NCBI RefSeq assembly: GCF_001696455.1
Contig: NZ_MAUJ01000003.1
Location: forward strand, 324,735-388,734
DNA: 64,000 nucleotides
Direction of reading: 5' to 3'
From: Pseudoalteromonas luteoviolacea
GTDB lineage: Bacteria > Pseudomonadota > Gammaproteobacteria > Enterobacterales > Alteromonadaceae
The notes beneath the pieces are model-generated. The model searched no databases and had not been told where the DNA came from. It saw only the letters and a program-made list of their open reading frames with translations. Of this stretch, positions 34,895-43,953 are shown one piece after another. The position numbers and the translations under genes are program-made. The first letter of the stretch is position 1; every line of letters starts with the position of its first letter.

Positions 34895-35632
34895 TTAGTG
34901 TTTTAGCGTCGCACCGTAACGCGCATAAATTACTGCAATTTCATCGTGCTCTCGCATCTGTGTGAGCGCCTTATTGAGCTGCTTTTGGAGTAAGGTTAGG
35001 TTGGGTTGCAATCGGATATATACGGGCAAAGTGCTAATTTCATAGACCTCTTTAAAAGTTTGATAAGCCTTCACAGTGCTTTTGTAGTAATCCGCGGTGG
35101 TGTCACCTAACATCACAAAATCCACCCGTTCATAGTGCAGCTGTGATAGCAACTCTTTTTCTGAAATATTGTCGTATATTAGGATTTTCTCTTGGCCAAA
35201 GTGCTGTTCAAAGTCGCCGTAACGGTAGCCGCGCACGCGGCCAATGACTTTTCCGTATAGCTGAGTTGGATTCGTAACAACGACATCACTTCGTCGCCCC
35301 AATATCACTTCTGTAGAGAAGGCATAAGCGTTTGTATAAATTCCTGGCACCAATCTATGTGACCGCCAGCTTGGATGTACACCCGGCTCAATATCAATTT
35401 TTCCTTCATCAAACAACTTTTGGCCTTTAGCGACTGACCAAGGAACTAGCTCGAAAGTGTGTCCAGTTAGCTCCCCGAGCCGTTGAAATAGATCTTTGAA
35501 AATGCCGCTTTGCTTGTTATCTGCTAAGAAGTTATAAGGAGGGTTTGCACCGTGATACACCAAAACAGTGTAGGTCTCTGCACGTACGCAAAAAGCACTT
35601 AAAATCACTAATATGCTGAATATATGACGCAT
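34895..35632 (-). CDS. Periplasmic solute-binding-like protein (SBP family 3)
   Basis: A 245-residue exported protein with signal peptide FSILVILSAFCVRAE. It has the lobes of amino-acid-type binding proteins (YHGANPPYNFLADNKQSGIF, LIYDNISEKELLSQLHYERV and a C-terminal VIYARYGATL). No ABC permease or ATPase is adjacent. Free-standing members of this family in marine bacteria are often sensors or scavengers without transport partners. The ligand is unknown. Confidence 0.82.
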   Translation of the reverse strand: MRHIFSILVILSAFCVRAETYTVLVYHGANPPYNFLADNKQSGIFKDLFQRLGELTGHTFELVPWSVAKGQKLFDEGKIDIEPGVHPSWRSHRLVPGIYTNAYAFSTEVILGRRSDVVVTNPTQLYGKVIGRVRGYRYGDFEQHFGQEKILIYDNISEKELLSQLHYERVDFVMLGDTTADYYKSTVKAYQTFKEVYEISTLPVYIRLQPNLTLLQKQLNKALTQMREHDEIAVIYARYGATLKH

Positions 35633-36028
35633 AATGTCCTCAATTTGACGCCTTCTTCCTCAACTTAGCATAAATTTTACACTTTTAAATTAAAACACCA
35701 CTTTTTGTGCAAGCAACCGTCAGTTTAATCGACAAATCGTAATGGTGAGAAAAGCCGCATTGGAATTAATTGAATCAATAATTCATTAAACTAAATATTC
35801 AGACTATTTAATACCCATTTATTTCATAGTTTAAATTTATTCTTCATTTTTTTGACTTTAATCATAAATATTATATTCATTAACTCGTTTAATAATGGTG
35901 TGCAACGCGAGACATACATCACGCAGTCCAAACTTGTGAAGGAAATAGCACGAAGAGGACGCAATCGCACACAAAATTTTATTAACCGAGCCAACTAGGC
36001 TCTCATTCTTCAGAAAAGGAAAAAAACT
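35633..36028. other. Gene-free region between divergent secreted-protein genes
   Basis: About 395 bp of AT-rich DNA with promoters of both flanking genes expected. No recognisable operator or structured RNA. The ribosome site AGAAAAGGA before 36029 is at the right edge. Confidence 0.45.
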
Positions 36029-36412
36029 ATGAAAACTGGCGTATTATTCTCACTGATTGCTACAGCTGCCATTGCGAACGTTTCAGCTCAAGAGCTGCCT
36101 TCTCAAGACGGTTACGCAAGTGTTCAAGAAGTGTTGGAATATGGTCGTAAGTATCAAACTATTAGGGCACATTTAAAAGATGCAGGCTATCGATTCCATA
36201 GCTGCAACCAGCAAATGATTTATTATTTTGTGACGCCTATGCAAGCTGAATATCTTTATGCGCAAGCTGAATGCACTTACTCAACGCCAAGTGGTGGTAA
36301 CTTCTCGCTACAAACAGACTATGCAACCGTAAAAATTGACGTAAACTTTAACCAAGAACATGGTGTTTACAGAGAAGGCAATGTGACTGTTAACTACACG
36401 ACTGTTTACTAA
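36029..36412 (+). CDS. Secreted protein of unknown function
   Basis: A 127-residue protein with a Sec signal peptide (VLFSLIATAAIANVSAQE). The mature domain of about 107 residues has two Cys (FHSCNQQ and AECTYST), probably a disulfide, and is rich in Tyr. I do not recognise the family. The ribosome site is strong (AAAGGA). It stands alone with its own apparent terminator. Confidence 0.75.
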   Translation: MKTGVLFSLIATAAIANVSAQELPSQDGYASVQEVLEYGRKYQTIRAHLKDAGYRFHSCNQQMIYYFVTPMQAEYLYAQAECTYSTPSGGNFSLQTDYATVKIDVNFNQEHGVYREGNVTVNYTTVY

Positions 36413-36477
36413 ACATTGTACACACAGCAAATATTCACACCGGTTAAGAATATAAAGCTGTGATTAAACTCCCCAAG

Positions 36478-36501
36478 TAGGAGTATCTTGCGATGCTCCT
36501 A
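36478..36501 (+). terminator. Terminator-like hairpin after the 127-residue secreted protein gene
   Basis: TAGGAG pairs with CTCCTA and ATC with GAT around a TTGC loop, followed by TTTAG. The remaining 300 bp up to the LuxR regulator hold no visible gene and should carry that gene's promoter. Confidence 0.6.
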
Positions 36502-36806
36502 TTTAGCTAACCTCTCTAATCATATCTATTGTGTATAAAGCACACCAAATTACGCCAACTCACAACCCCTAATATGGAATTAATCATAAAAGCTCAAATT
36601 TGTATGGTGAAATAGCTGATAATATTTAACTGTGAATCAATAACATATATGATACACCTCATATTCCAAACTGACATTTAGTCAATTCAAACGTGAAAAC
36701 ATACGGACTTAAAAATCCACATTACATCCGCTTGTCTGAAATAAAACACCAATGTACCGAGTGCTAAGGCAATTTGCATTTACTCAAAAATGCCGAAGGA
36801 ATGAAT

Positions 36807-37448
36807 ATGGATCACAAACAAAATAACGGCCTACATTTATTGATCGCTGATGATCATCAATTAGTCAGGCAAGGGCTGTGTGCATTGATAGTACAAGCCA
36901 GCCTTGGCTACACAATCACTGATGTCGCAAACGGTGAACAAGCATTTCACATTATAAAATCTCGCACCCCAGATATCGCAATTCTAGATATTACGATGGG
37001 GAAACTGAGTGGATTAGAGGTATGCGAACTAGTTAAGCAACACCAGCTAAAAACACGCATTATTTTTCTCAGCATGCATGACAACATAAAAATAGTAGAT
37101 AGGGCGCTAAACCTTGGCGCATATGGCTACATACCAAAAAGTGAAGCATTTGGCACCTTGATAAAAGCGATACAAAATGTCTCTACAGGGGAATACTTCA
37201 TTAGTCCTAGTCTGCAACAACAGTTGCATGATTTTCGAAAGTCCAAACGAGACTTTATGCTTACCACACGAGAACAAGAGATAGTGACCTATATTTCAAC
37301 GGGACATACTAACCGTGAAATCGCCGATGCTCTCTGTATTTCCATCAAGACCGTCGATAACCACAGGACCAAGGCTATGAAAAAGCTCGGCCTCAATAAA
37401 GCAGCAGAATTGGTTAAATTTGCCTTTAACGAAGGCCTCGTCGTTTAA
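36807..37448 (+). CDS. LuxR/NarL-family response regulator
   Basis: About 213 residues. The receiver starts LHLLIADDHQLVRQGLCAL, with phospho-Asp in IAILDITMGKLSG and Lys in YIPKSE. The C-terminal LuxR helix-turn-helix is LTTREQEIVTYISTGHTNRE and ISIKTVDNHRTKAMKKLGL. I use the ATG at 36807, which has GAAGGA 6 nt upstream; a TTG at 36774 also is in frame. No kinase gene is adjacent, so it is an orphan regulator. It reads into the dockerin/cohesin genes 209 bp further on and is the obvious candidate to control them. Confidence 0.92.
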   Translation: MDHKQNNGLHLLIADDHQLVRQGLCALIVQASLGYTITDVANGEQAFHIIKSRTPDIAILDITMGKLSGLEVCELVKQHQLKTRIIFLSMHDNIKIVDRALNLGAYGYIPKSEAFGTLIKAIQNVSTGEYFISPSLQQQLHDFRKSKRDFMLTTREQEIVTYISTGHTNREIADALCISIKTVDNHRTKAMKKLGLNKAAELVKFAFNEGLVV

Positions 37449-37465
37449 CAAAAAACGTTTCAAAT

Positions 37466-37481
37466 TAGGGTGTATACCCTA
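37466..37481. promoter_or_regulatory. Palindrome between LuxR regulator and first dockerin gene
   Basis: TAGGGT-GTAT-ACCCTA is a 6-bp perfect inverted repeat located 18 bp after the regulator stop and 176 bp before the dockerin gene start. It could be a regulator-binding site or a weak terminator. Confidence 0.35.
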
Positions 37482-37657
37482 TTTCTATATTGGGAACGTG
37501 AGGTTATGCTACGCAAGTTTACGCTAAGCACAATACGCTTAAATTGACTCTGAGTAGCTCTTGGGTTATCAGCCATAGGGTTTTGCATACGTCTCTAATT
37601 CGATGGCTGACCAGTTTAAAACGTATGTATTGCTTGGCTCAATTAAAAAGGACATTT

Positions 37658-39760
37658 ATGAGCATTGATAGTAATCGTTTTTTGTCGGCAGCAACTCAGC
37701 TGAAAAAAGCACTGGCCTGCATTTTATACACTACATTTTTACTCGGCGGGCTTCAGCCTAGTTTTGCTGCGAGTCCCACTAAAGTCGGAGATAGATTTAC
37801 ACTGCATCCGCAATCTGAGCAATGGCACACCTATTATTCTATGGCGACGCTCAGTAATGGCGACGCGATAATTACAAGAGCTCGTAGCCTGCCGGGTAGC
37901 GGCTTTGAAATTCTGGCACAACGATATAGTCAAAATGGGCAACCTGTCGGAGAAGCAATCACAGTCACGCCTTTGAAAGGACCTAATATAGGCGCAATGC
38001 AAGTCGCGGGGCTCAAAGATGGTGGGTTTGTCGTTATATGGAGAGATAACAAACCTCACCCTCAATTAGATGGAACTTTTGGCCAAATATTCAATTCTGA
38101 CGGCTCAAAAAGGGGAGGCATTTTTGATGTTAACGCAGACAAAAAAGTGTTCCATGTTGGAGCCAGCATTCTAGGATTAAGAGATGGTGGGTTTGCTATC
38201 GCTTATTACCCTGCAACCCCGCTGCCCGACGGTAAAAAAGGGATCTTTCTTCAACGTTTTAATGCTGACGGTAGCTTAAACGGCGCGGAGCAACAACTAA
38301 GCAGTACTACCACAGATACAAGTTATTTGTTCACAACAATGGCATCTCTCAACAATGGCGGTTTCGTTGTTGCTTGGACCCAATCTAAAGCGCAAAACAG
38401 TGATATATACGTTCAAAGGTTTGATGAGGCGGGCAACTTTGTTGGCGCTCCTTTTATCGCAGATAACCATGCAAATGGGATTCAAACAAGCCCAAGCCTA
38501 GACACCCTCCACGACGGTAGCTTAATTTTGGCTTACACTCACTATGAGGAAGGCATCCCTTATACATACTTCCAAAGATTCAACGCCGATGGCACTTTAC
38601 TAAATAATGCGAAAAAGGTAAAAAATCTCGCTTTGGGCTCTTCACGTTCCCCATCAGTTTCCGTTATTAGTAATGATGCATTTGTGATCTCTTGGGCTGG
38701 TCGTTCGTTACACAATAGTGAAAACGGCATCTTCGCACGTGCTTTTGCTTCAGATGGCACGGAAATTGGGGAGGAGTTTAAAGTAAGTGGCTCTGCTAAA
38801 GGCTTTAAACATGGCCCTTTGACAGGTTCGTTGGGTAATAACAATTTTTTGATTATCTGGACTAACTCTGATTCATACAATCACGCTTATAGCATGAATG
38901 CGCAACAATACTCGCTCATTTCCCCATCGAAAAATGAACTGGCAGCTTTTTTACCATCTTACCCAGTGTATGAAGGCAATCAAATTTCACTACCATTAAC
39001 AGTAAAAGGAGAGGATGTTTATGGCATAGACGCGACTATTTCCCTTGATGCTCCTTCAGTCGCAAGCTTCACTGGCGGCAGTTACGGCGAGTTTCTGCCT
39101 TCACATGAACGTTTAACAATCCCTTTAGATTATATTGATGACCAATGGCAAAGTGCCGTAAGTATCAAAGCACCTCACAGCGCAAAAAGTGGTGAAGGCA
39201 AATACGCAACAGCTGAGTTAATAGCGCATCAACCTGGTACTCTAAATTTGACTGTCAACGCGCAATTTACAGCTCAGAACGGCACATACATATATCAATC
39301 TCAAGAAAACTATACATTAACCGTATTAGAGTCGGTTTTCTTGTCGGGCAATGTCGCTGATTTAGCTATCAATGGCGATTACACGCAAATCACACTCTTC
39401 ATTAATGGTTCGCCTGTGCACATACAAAGTGACGGTACCTTTAAATATCAGTCTGCTCTTGGCCCGGTTACCTTGAGTATTTCGGCACCGGGCTTTCTGA
39501 CAGGTGAGAAAAAGTTAGCGCTATCTCCAAATCAAGCGGATATAGACTTCGGCGCAATTGCGCTCGTTGCAGGTGATCAAAATGGTGACAACAGCATAGA
39601 TATTGCTGATTTAACCCAATTAATGAGCGCATACCGTTCAACCAGCCTTGATCCCGAATACCACCCAGCAGCAGACTTGAATCGAGACAACAAAATCAAT
39701 CTGCAAGATTTAACTTTGTTGGGCAAAAACTTTGGTAAACAAGGACCCTTTTCGCTGTAA
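37658..39760 (+). CDS. Secreted repeat protein with C-terminal dockerin, copy 1
   Basis: About 700 residues from the ATG at 37658, which has AAAAAGGA upstream and opens a signal peptide (ILYTTFLLGGLQPSFAAS). The N-terminal 400 residues hold about six repeats of the type LNNGGFVVAW...YVQRFDEAGN, probably a beta-propeller. A cohesin-like or similar beta-sandwich follows (VYEGNQISLPLTVKGEDVYG), then a carboxypeptidase-regulatory-like beta domain (VTLSISAPGFLTGEKKL). The end is a type I dockerin with two calcium-loop repeats: DQNGDNSIDIADLTQLMSAY and DLNRDNKINLQDLTLLGKNF. Dockerins bind cohesins. A cohesin-like protein is encoded 2.3 kb downstream. Confidence 0.88.
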   Translation: MSIDSNRFLSAATQLKKALACILYTTFLLGGLQPSFAASPTKVGDRFTLHPQSEQWHTYYSMATLSNGDAIITRARSLPGSGFEILAQRYSQNGQPVGEAITVTPLKGPNIGAMQVAGLKDGGFVVIWRDNKPHPQLDGTFGQIFNSDGSKRGGIFDVNADKKVFHVGASILGLRDGGFAIAYYPATPLPDGKKGIFLQRFNADGSLNGAEQQLSSTTTDTSYLFTTMASLNNGGFVVAWTQSKAQNSDIYVQRFDEAGNFVGAPFIADNHANGIQTSPSLDTLHDGSLILAYTHYEEGIPYTYFQRFNADGTLLNNAKKVKNLALGSSRSPSVSVISNDAFVISWAGRSLHNSENGIFARAFASDGTEIGEEFKVSGSAKGFKHGPLTGSLGNNNFLIIWTNSDSYNHAYSMNAQQYSLISPSKNELAAFLPSYPVYEGNQISLPLTVKGEDVYGIDATISLDAPSVASFTGGSYGEFLPSHERLTIPLDYIDDQWQSAVSIKAPHSAKSGEGKYATAELIAHQPGTLNLTVNAQFTAQNGTYIYQSQENYTLTVLESVFLSGNVADLAINGDYTQITLFINGSPVHIQSDGTFKYQSALGPVTLSISAPGFLTGEKKLALSPNQADIDFGAIALVAGDQNGDNSIDIADLTQLMSAYRSTSLDPEYHPAADLNRDNKINLQDLTLLGKNFGKQGPFSL
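38969..39744 (+). repeat. 776-bp direct repeat, copy 1
   Basis: Matches 41164-41939 without a single insertion or deletion and with about 24 substitutions by my count (about 97% identity). It encodes the beta-sandwich, regulatory-like and dockerin modules. Differences are concentrated in the first half. Confidence 0.93.
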
Positions 39761-39828
39761 CCAACACGGAATGAACACAAGAAAATAAAATGGTTTAATT
39801 TTTAAAAGTTAAACAGAAAGAGGAACCT

Positions 39829-41955
39829 ATGTGTATAAAAATAAAAAAATTTTTAAGTTCGATAAATCTACCTAATAAAATTAATCGAAATATAGTTGCA
39901 GCAGGTGCTATAGCAGCTTCTCTATCAGTAAATGCAGAGATCCTGAACGCTGTTGGAGAGGAATTTCAAGTAAATACGTACTCGCAATTAAGCCAAAACG
40001 AATCGAACATGGCACAACTCAACAATGGTGATTTCGTCGTTACTTGGACAAGCCATGAAGAAGTAACTTTTGGTACAGGTATATTTGCAAAACTGTATTC
40101 GGCAGCAGGGACACCCATAGGGCAAGAGTTTCTAGTAAACACCTTCACTACGGGTTATCAAAGGTACTCGTCAGTAGCCGCCTTGCATGATGGGGGCTTT
40201 GTCGTTGTTTGGGTTAATTTAATGAGTGATCCAGCAAATCCTCAGGGAATTTACGCCCAAAGGTTCCATGCTGATGGCACAAAAAATGGCGAAGAGATTC
40301 AAATTGATGCAGGTTCAGATTATAGACAAGAGTATCCAAATGTAAGTACCGTCGATACGGGAGGATACGTCATTACCTGGTACTCTGAACAGAACATTCC
40401 AGATGACGAACAACGCATCATATTAACACAGCGCTTTAATGCCGATGGCGGTGCGGCCACGGAAAAAATTAGAGTGAATACGTCCGCAGACGAGGTTTTA
40501 AATAAGCCGCAAGTGACAGTTCAAAGAGATGGTTCCATTTTAGTTACTTGGCAATATTCTAAACTTGGTGAATATAGAAGCAATATCGCGATAAAAAAGT
40601 TTAATGCTAACGGCACGCCAATCGGTCAAGAGGAATTGGTAAACACAATAAACACACGCCAGACGCGAAGAGCTGACAGCCAAATAGCGAGTTTTGATAA
40701 CGGTAGTTTTGTTGTCACTTGGGTTGATAATATTGGGTCTGGTAAGCCTTCTGCAATTCATGGTCAAATTTTCGGTCCAAATGGCGTACCAATTGGTACT
40801 CACTTTACAGTAGAACACGCTGAGCACATCGAGCAACGACAGCCGAGAGTCCGTATTATTAGCTCTGAGGTATTCCTGATTGCATGGCACGAAGCCGCAA
40901 CAGATTCACAAACCGGTTCAGATATTTTCGTACAAGCTTTTTATAAAAATGGGTTATCTGTGGGCCCTAAATTAAAAGCTAATATTAGCGCACCTAATGA
41001 CCAAGTTGAACCCGCGATTATCGGCTTATCAGATAAGCGTTTTATGGTTAGCTGGACAAGTAAAGAGCAAGATGGATCTCTGGATGGCATTTTTGCACAA
41101 CGATTCGGAATAAACCTACCACCTATCTTTTCTCTTACAGCCTCTACCCCGCTCACACCAATCTATGAAGGCAATCAAATTTCGTTGCCATTAACAGTAA
41201 AAGGACAGAGTGTTTATGGCATAGACGCGACTATTTCCCTTGACGCTCCTTCAGTCGCAAGCTTCACTGGCGGCAGTTATGGCGAGTTTCTACCTTCACA
41301 TGAACGTTTAGCTATCCCTATAGATTATATTGATGACCAATGGCAAAGTGCCGTAAGTATCAAAGCACCGCATAGCGCAAAAAGTGGTGAAGGAAAATAC
41401 GCAACAGCTGAGTTAATAGCGCATCTACCTGGTACTCTAAATTTGACTGTCAACGCGCAATTTACAGATCAGAACGGCGCATACATATATCAATCTCAAG
41501 AAAACTATACATTAACCGTATTAGAGTCGGTTTTCTTGTCGGGTAATGTCGCTGATTTAGCTATCAATGGCGATTACACGCAAATCACACTCTTCATTAA
41601 TGGTTCGCCTGTGCACATACAAAGTGACGGTACCTTTAAATATCAGTCTGCTCTTGGCTCGGTTACCTTGAGTATTTCGGCACCGGGCTTTCTGACAGGT
41701 GAGAAAAAGTTAACGCTATCTCCAAATCAAGCGGATATAGACTTCGGCGCAATTGAGCTCGTTGCAGGTGATCAAAATGGTGACAACAGCATAGATATTG
41801 CTGATTTAACCCAATTAATGAGCGCATACCGTTCAACCAGCCTTGATCCCGAATACCACCCAGCAGCAGACTTGAATCGAGACAACAAAATCAACCTGCA
41901 AGATTTAACTTTGTTGGGCAAAAACTTTGGTAAACAAGGCCCACAATCTTTTTAA
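39829..41955 (+). CDS. Secreted repeat protein with C-terminal dockerin, copy 2
   Basis: A 708-residue paralogue. A signal-like start (IVAAGAIAASLSVNAE, near residue 30) is followed by repeats such as LNNGDFVVTW and ALHDGGFVVVWVN with YAQRFHADGT, again probably a propeller, clearly diverged from copy 1. The last 260 residues (beta-sandwich, regulatory-like domain, dockerin) are almost identical to copy 1. The ribosome site is AGAGGAACCT before the ATG. It lies 68 bp after copy 1 and 67 bp before the cohesin-like gene, so the three probably form one operon. Two scaffolding partners share one docking module but present different heads. Confidence 0.88.
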   Translation: MCIKIKKFLSSINLPNKINRNIVAAGAIAASLSVNAEILNAVGEEFQVNTYSQLSQNESNMAQLNNGDFVVTWTSHEEVTFGTGIFAKLYSAAGTPIGQEFLVNTFTTGYQRYSSVAALHDGGFVVVWVNLMSDPANPQGIYAQRFHADGTKNGEEIQIDAGSDYRQEYPNVSTVDTGGYVITWYSEQNIPDDEQRIILTQRFNADGGAATEKIRVNTSADEVLNKPQVTVQRDGSILVTWQYSKLGEYRSNIAIKKFNANGTPIGQEELVNTINTRQTRRADSQIASFDNGSFVVTWVDNIGSGKPSAIHGQIFGPNGVPIGTHFTVEHAEHIEQRQPRVRIISSEVFLIAWHEAATDSQTGSDIFVQAFYKNGLSVGPKLKANISAPNDQVEPAIIGLSDKRFMVSWTSKEQDGSLDGIFAQRFGINLPPIFSLTASTPLTPIYEGNQISLPLTVKGQSVYGIDATISLDAPSVASFTGGSYGEFLPSHERLAIPIDYIDDQWQSAVSIKAPHSAKSGEGKYATAELIAHLPGTLNLTVNAQFTDQNGAYIYQSQENYTLTVLESVFLSGNVADLAINGDYTQITLFINGSPVHIQSDGTFKYQSALGSVTLSISAPGFLTGEKKLTLSPNQADIDFGAIELVAGDQNGDNSIDIADLTQLMSAYRSTSLDPEYHPAADLNRDNKINLQDLTLLGKNFGKQGPQSF
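41164..41939 (+). repeat. 776-bp direct repeat, copy 2
   Basis: Second copy of the module described at 38969. The last 400 bp differ from copy 1 at only about five positions, which suggests recent duplication or continuing gene conversion. Confidence 0.93.
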
Positions 41956-42022
41956 CTCAAAGTAGCAGTAGAGCACGTCCCGCGTGAACTACTGCTTGGT
42001 TACCAAGATAAAAAGGAACAAT

Positions 42023-42670
42023 ATGAGATATCTATTTTTAACCCTATTAGTCATTCTTAATACTGGTGTTTTGGCAAATGAAGGGCAAGTGCACCTGTCT
42101 ACCCCCGCACAGCAAGCTAAATCAGGCAGTGAATTTTATATTGACGTACGAGCGAGTGAACTTCCAGAAGTCTATGGCATGCACTTAGTCATTAAGTTTG
42201 ATCCAAACCAACTTAATGTTGTTTACAAAGATGCTGAAAACCCCTCTTTGCCGATAGAACATGGCAACTTTTTTGATAGTGGCAGGCTGTATGTATTAAC
42301 TAATTCAGCCAATGCGCAAACAGGTATCGTCGAATATATTGTTAGCCAAGTCAAACCCGCTCAAAGCGCTTCAGGTATTGGCCGTTTGGCTAGAATCTTC
42401 TTCGAATCAAAAGAAAGTGTCACAGCGGCAACAGTATCAATTGATAAGATAGAATTTGGCACCCAGAATGGCGAGAAATTTAGTTATGAAGCAAGCTCTG
42501 AATTGAACTTTGCATTTGATGATAATTATCAAGTGCCAGCGGTTCCCCCAACAGACCACTCATTCACGTCGGTAGTCACTGTATTGGGAGTCATATTAGT
42601 CAGTTTAGTGCTGGGTTTATTACTTAAATCTAGAGGAAAAACAAACGCACATACCGCTATTAATGGATAA
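42023..42670 (+). CDS. Membrane-anchored cohesin-like protein
   Basis: About 215 residues from the ATG at 42023 (AAAAAGGA upstream). It has a signal peptide (LFLTLLVILNTGVLANE). Residues about 20-165 resemble a cohesin: SGSEFYIDVRASELPEVYGM, HLVIKFDPNQLNVV, FFDSGRLYVLTN and GIGRLARIFFES correspond to the strands of that nine-stranded fold. A linker and one membrane helix (VVTVLGVILVSLVLGLLL) end in a short basic tail (KSRGKTN), giving a C-terminal membrane anchor with the cohesin-like domain outside the cytoplasm. It follows two dockerin proteins in the same direction. The natural model is a receptor that holds them at the cell envelope. Confidence 0.8.
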   Translation: MRYLFLTLLVILNTGVLANEGQVHLSTPAQQAKSGSEFYIDVRASELPEVYGMHLVIKFDPNQLNVVYKDAENPSLPIEHGNFFDSGRLYVLTNSANAQTGIVEYIVSQVKPAQSASGIGRLARIFFESKESVTAATVSIDKIEFGTQNGEKFSYEASSELNFAFDDNYQVPAVPPTDHSFTSVVTVLGVILVSLVLGLLLKSRGKTNAHTAING

Positions 42671-42672
42671 GG

Positions 42673-42688
42673 CGCATCATTTGATGCA
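42673..42688. terminator. Small hairpin after the cohesin-like gene
   Basis: GCATCA and TGATGC pair directly after the stop codon, between convergent genes. The stem is short and no T-run follows. Confidence 0.3.
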
Positions 42689-42707
42689 CCTCGAATTCTT
42701 ACTTAGT

Positions 42708-43861
42708 TCATTTTTCAAATATATGGATATAACCATCGAGATCTGGCACCAATACCTTAGTGTTGCTCACAGCAGGAGAAGCGTACACCCCCCCATGAAC
42801 AAATCCCGCGATTTTGTTTGGTTGATATTCCCAAACAATCTCACCTGATTCGACATCAGCAGCTAAGAAACCGCGTTGAGTAATGTACCAACCTGGCTCA
42901 TCATGGCCAGTGGAGCCAATATAAACATGGTTTTTATGGACCACTGGCTGCCCCCAACTCCAACCTGGTGTTGATGTTTGCCAGACGATTTCACCGCTTT
43001 GTGTGGCCATTTTGAATAGTAACTTAGCATCTGAACTGCCAATATAGAAGTAATCGTTATCTTTCCCTGCCACTGCGCTAGACTCAACCCAAGAGCCACC
43101 AGGCAAGGCTTTTTTCCATATGATATTTCCGCTTAGCGGCTCAAAGCCATATAAATTGGTGTCTCTTGAACCAACCACTAAAATATCACCAACCATGGTT
43201 GACTTGAAGGCACAGCACCTTGCGTCTGATATTGCCATACCACGTTGCCAGTCAATTTATCGAGCGCGTATACAGTCCCTCCCCAAGTAGTGACATATAC
43301 GAATCCTTGATACAGTGAAGCAGTAGAGCGAATTTTACCGTCCGCTTTAAACTTCCAACGTAATGCGCCTGTGCGTTTCACAAACGCATAGAAATGGCCA
43401 TCGGCGCTACCTACATAAACGCTTGTTCTATCAGATATTGGGCTCGATTTAGTGTAATCAAATTCCCATGGCGCATGATTTGCTGGCAACACGCGTGCAT
43501 AGTCAGCATCGTTTAAATTTGCCTGCCAAATCGGCTTTCCCGTCCAACGATTAAGCGCGTACAGGTAACCATCGTCACTGGTAAAGTACACGCGATATTG
43601 ATCGATTAATGGTTTTGAACGAACTTTGTCTCCACTCGAAAATGACCAACGTAATTTTGCTCTGTCGATATCTAGCGAGTACAGCTTGCCATTGTCGCTG
43701 CCAAAGTATGCGAGATGACCCTTAAGCGAAATACTCCCCCAGTTTTCACTACCCGTTTGAAAGCTATATAAATAGTCACCACTTTTGGCATATAACTGAC
43801 AGGACATGCCCCATAAAAAAGCCATCATTAGAAGTAAATAAAGTGATTTTTGTCGTTGCAT
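42708..43861 (-). pseudogene. PQQ-type beta-propeller protein gene broken by a frameshift
   Basis: Two overlapping frames together encode one exported propeller of about 380 residues. The first (43861 to 43178) has a signal peptide (LLLMMAFLWGMSCQLYA) and PQQ/YWTD-like blades such as VYFTSDDGYLYALNRWTGK. It runs off into PWLVIF. The second (to 42708) resumes with VGDILVVGSRDTNLYGFEP and ends YIHIFEK. Adding one base near 43207-43213 joins them as ...GAVPFKSTMVGDILVVG, which restores a blade. It may be a true mutation, a sequencing error or, less likely, programmed frameshifting; no slippery heptamer is evident. PQQ-blade proteins of this kind (BamB-like) usually serve as scaffolds. It converges on the cohesin-like gene. 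Confidence 0.82.
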
Positions 43862-43953
43862 TGTGTGCTCCTTATTAGAATTAGAGGCACACTAGCGAGC
43901 TGGAAATAATATGTCCTGAATCAACTCTAAAACATTCTTAAGAATTATTAAGC

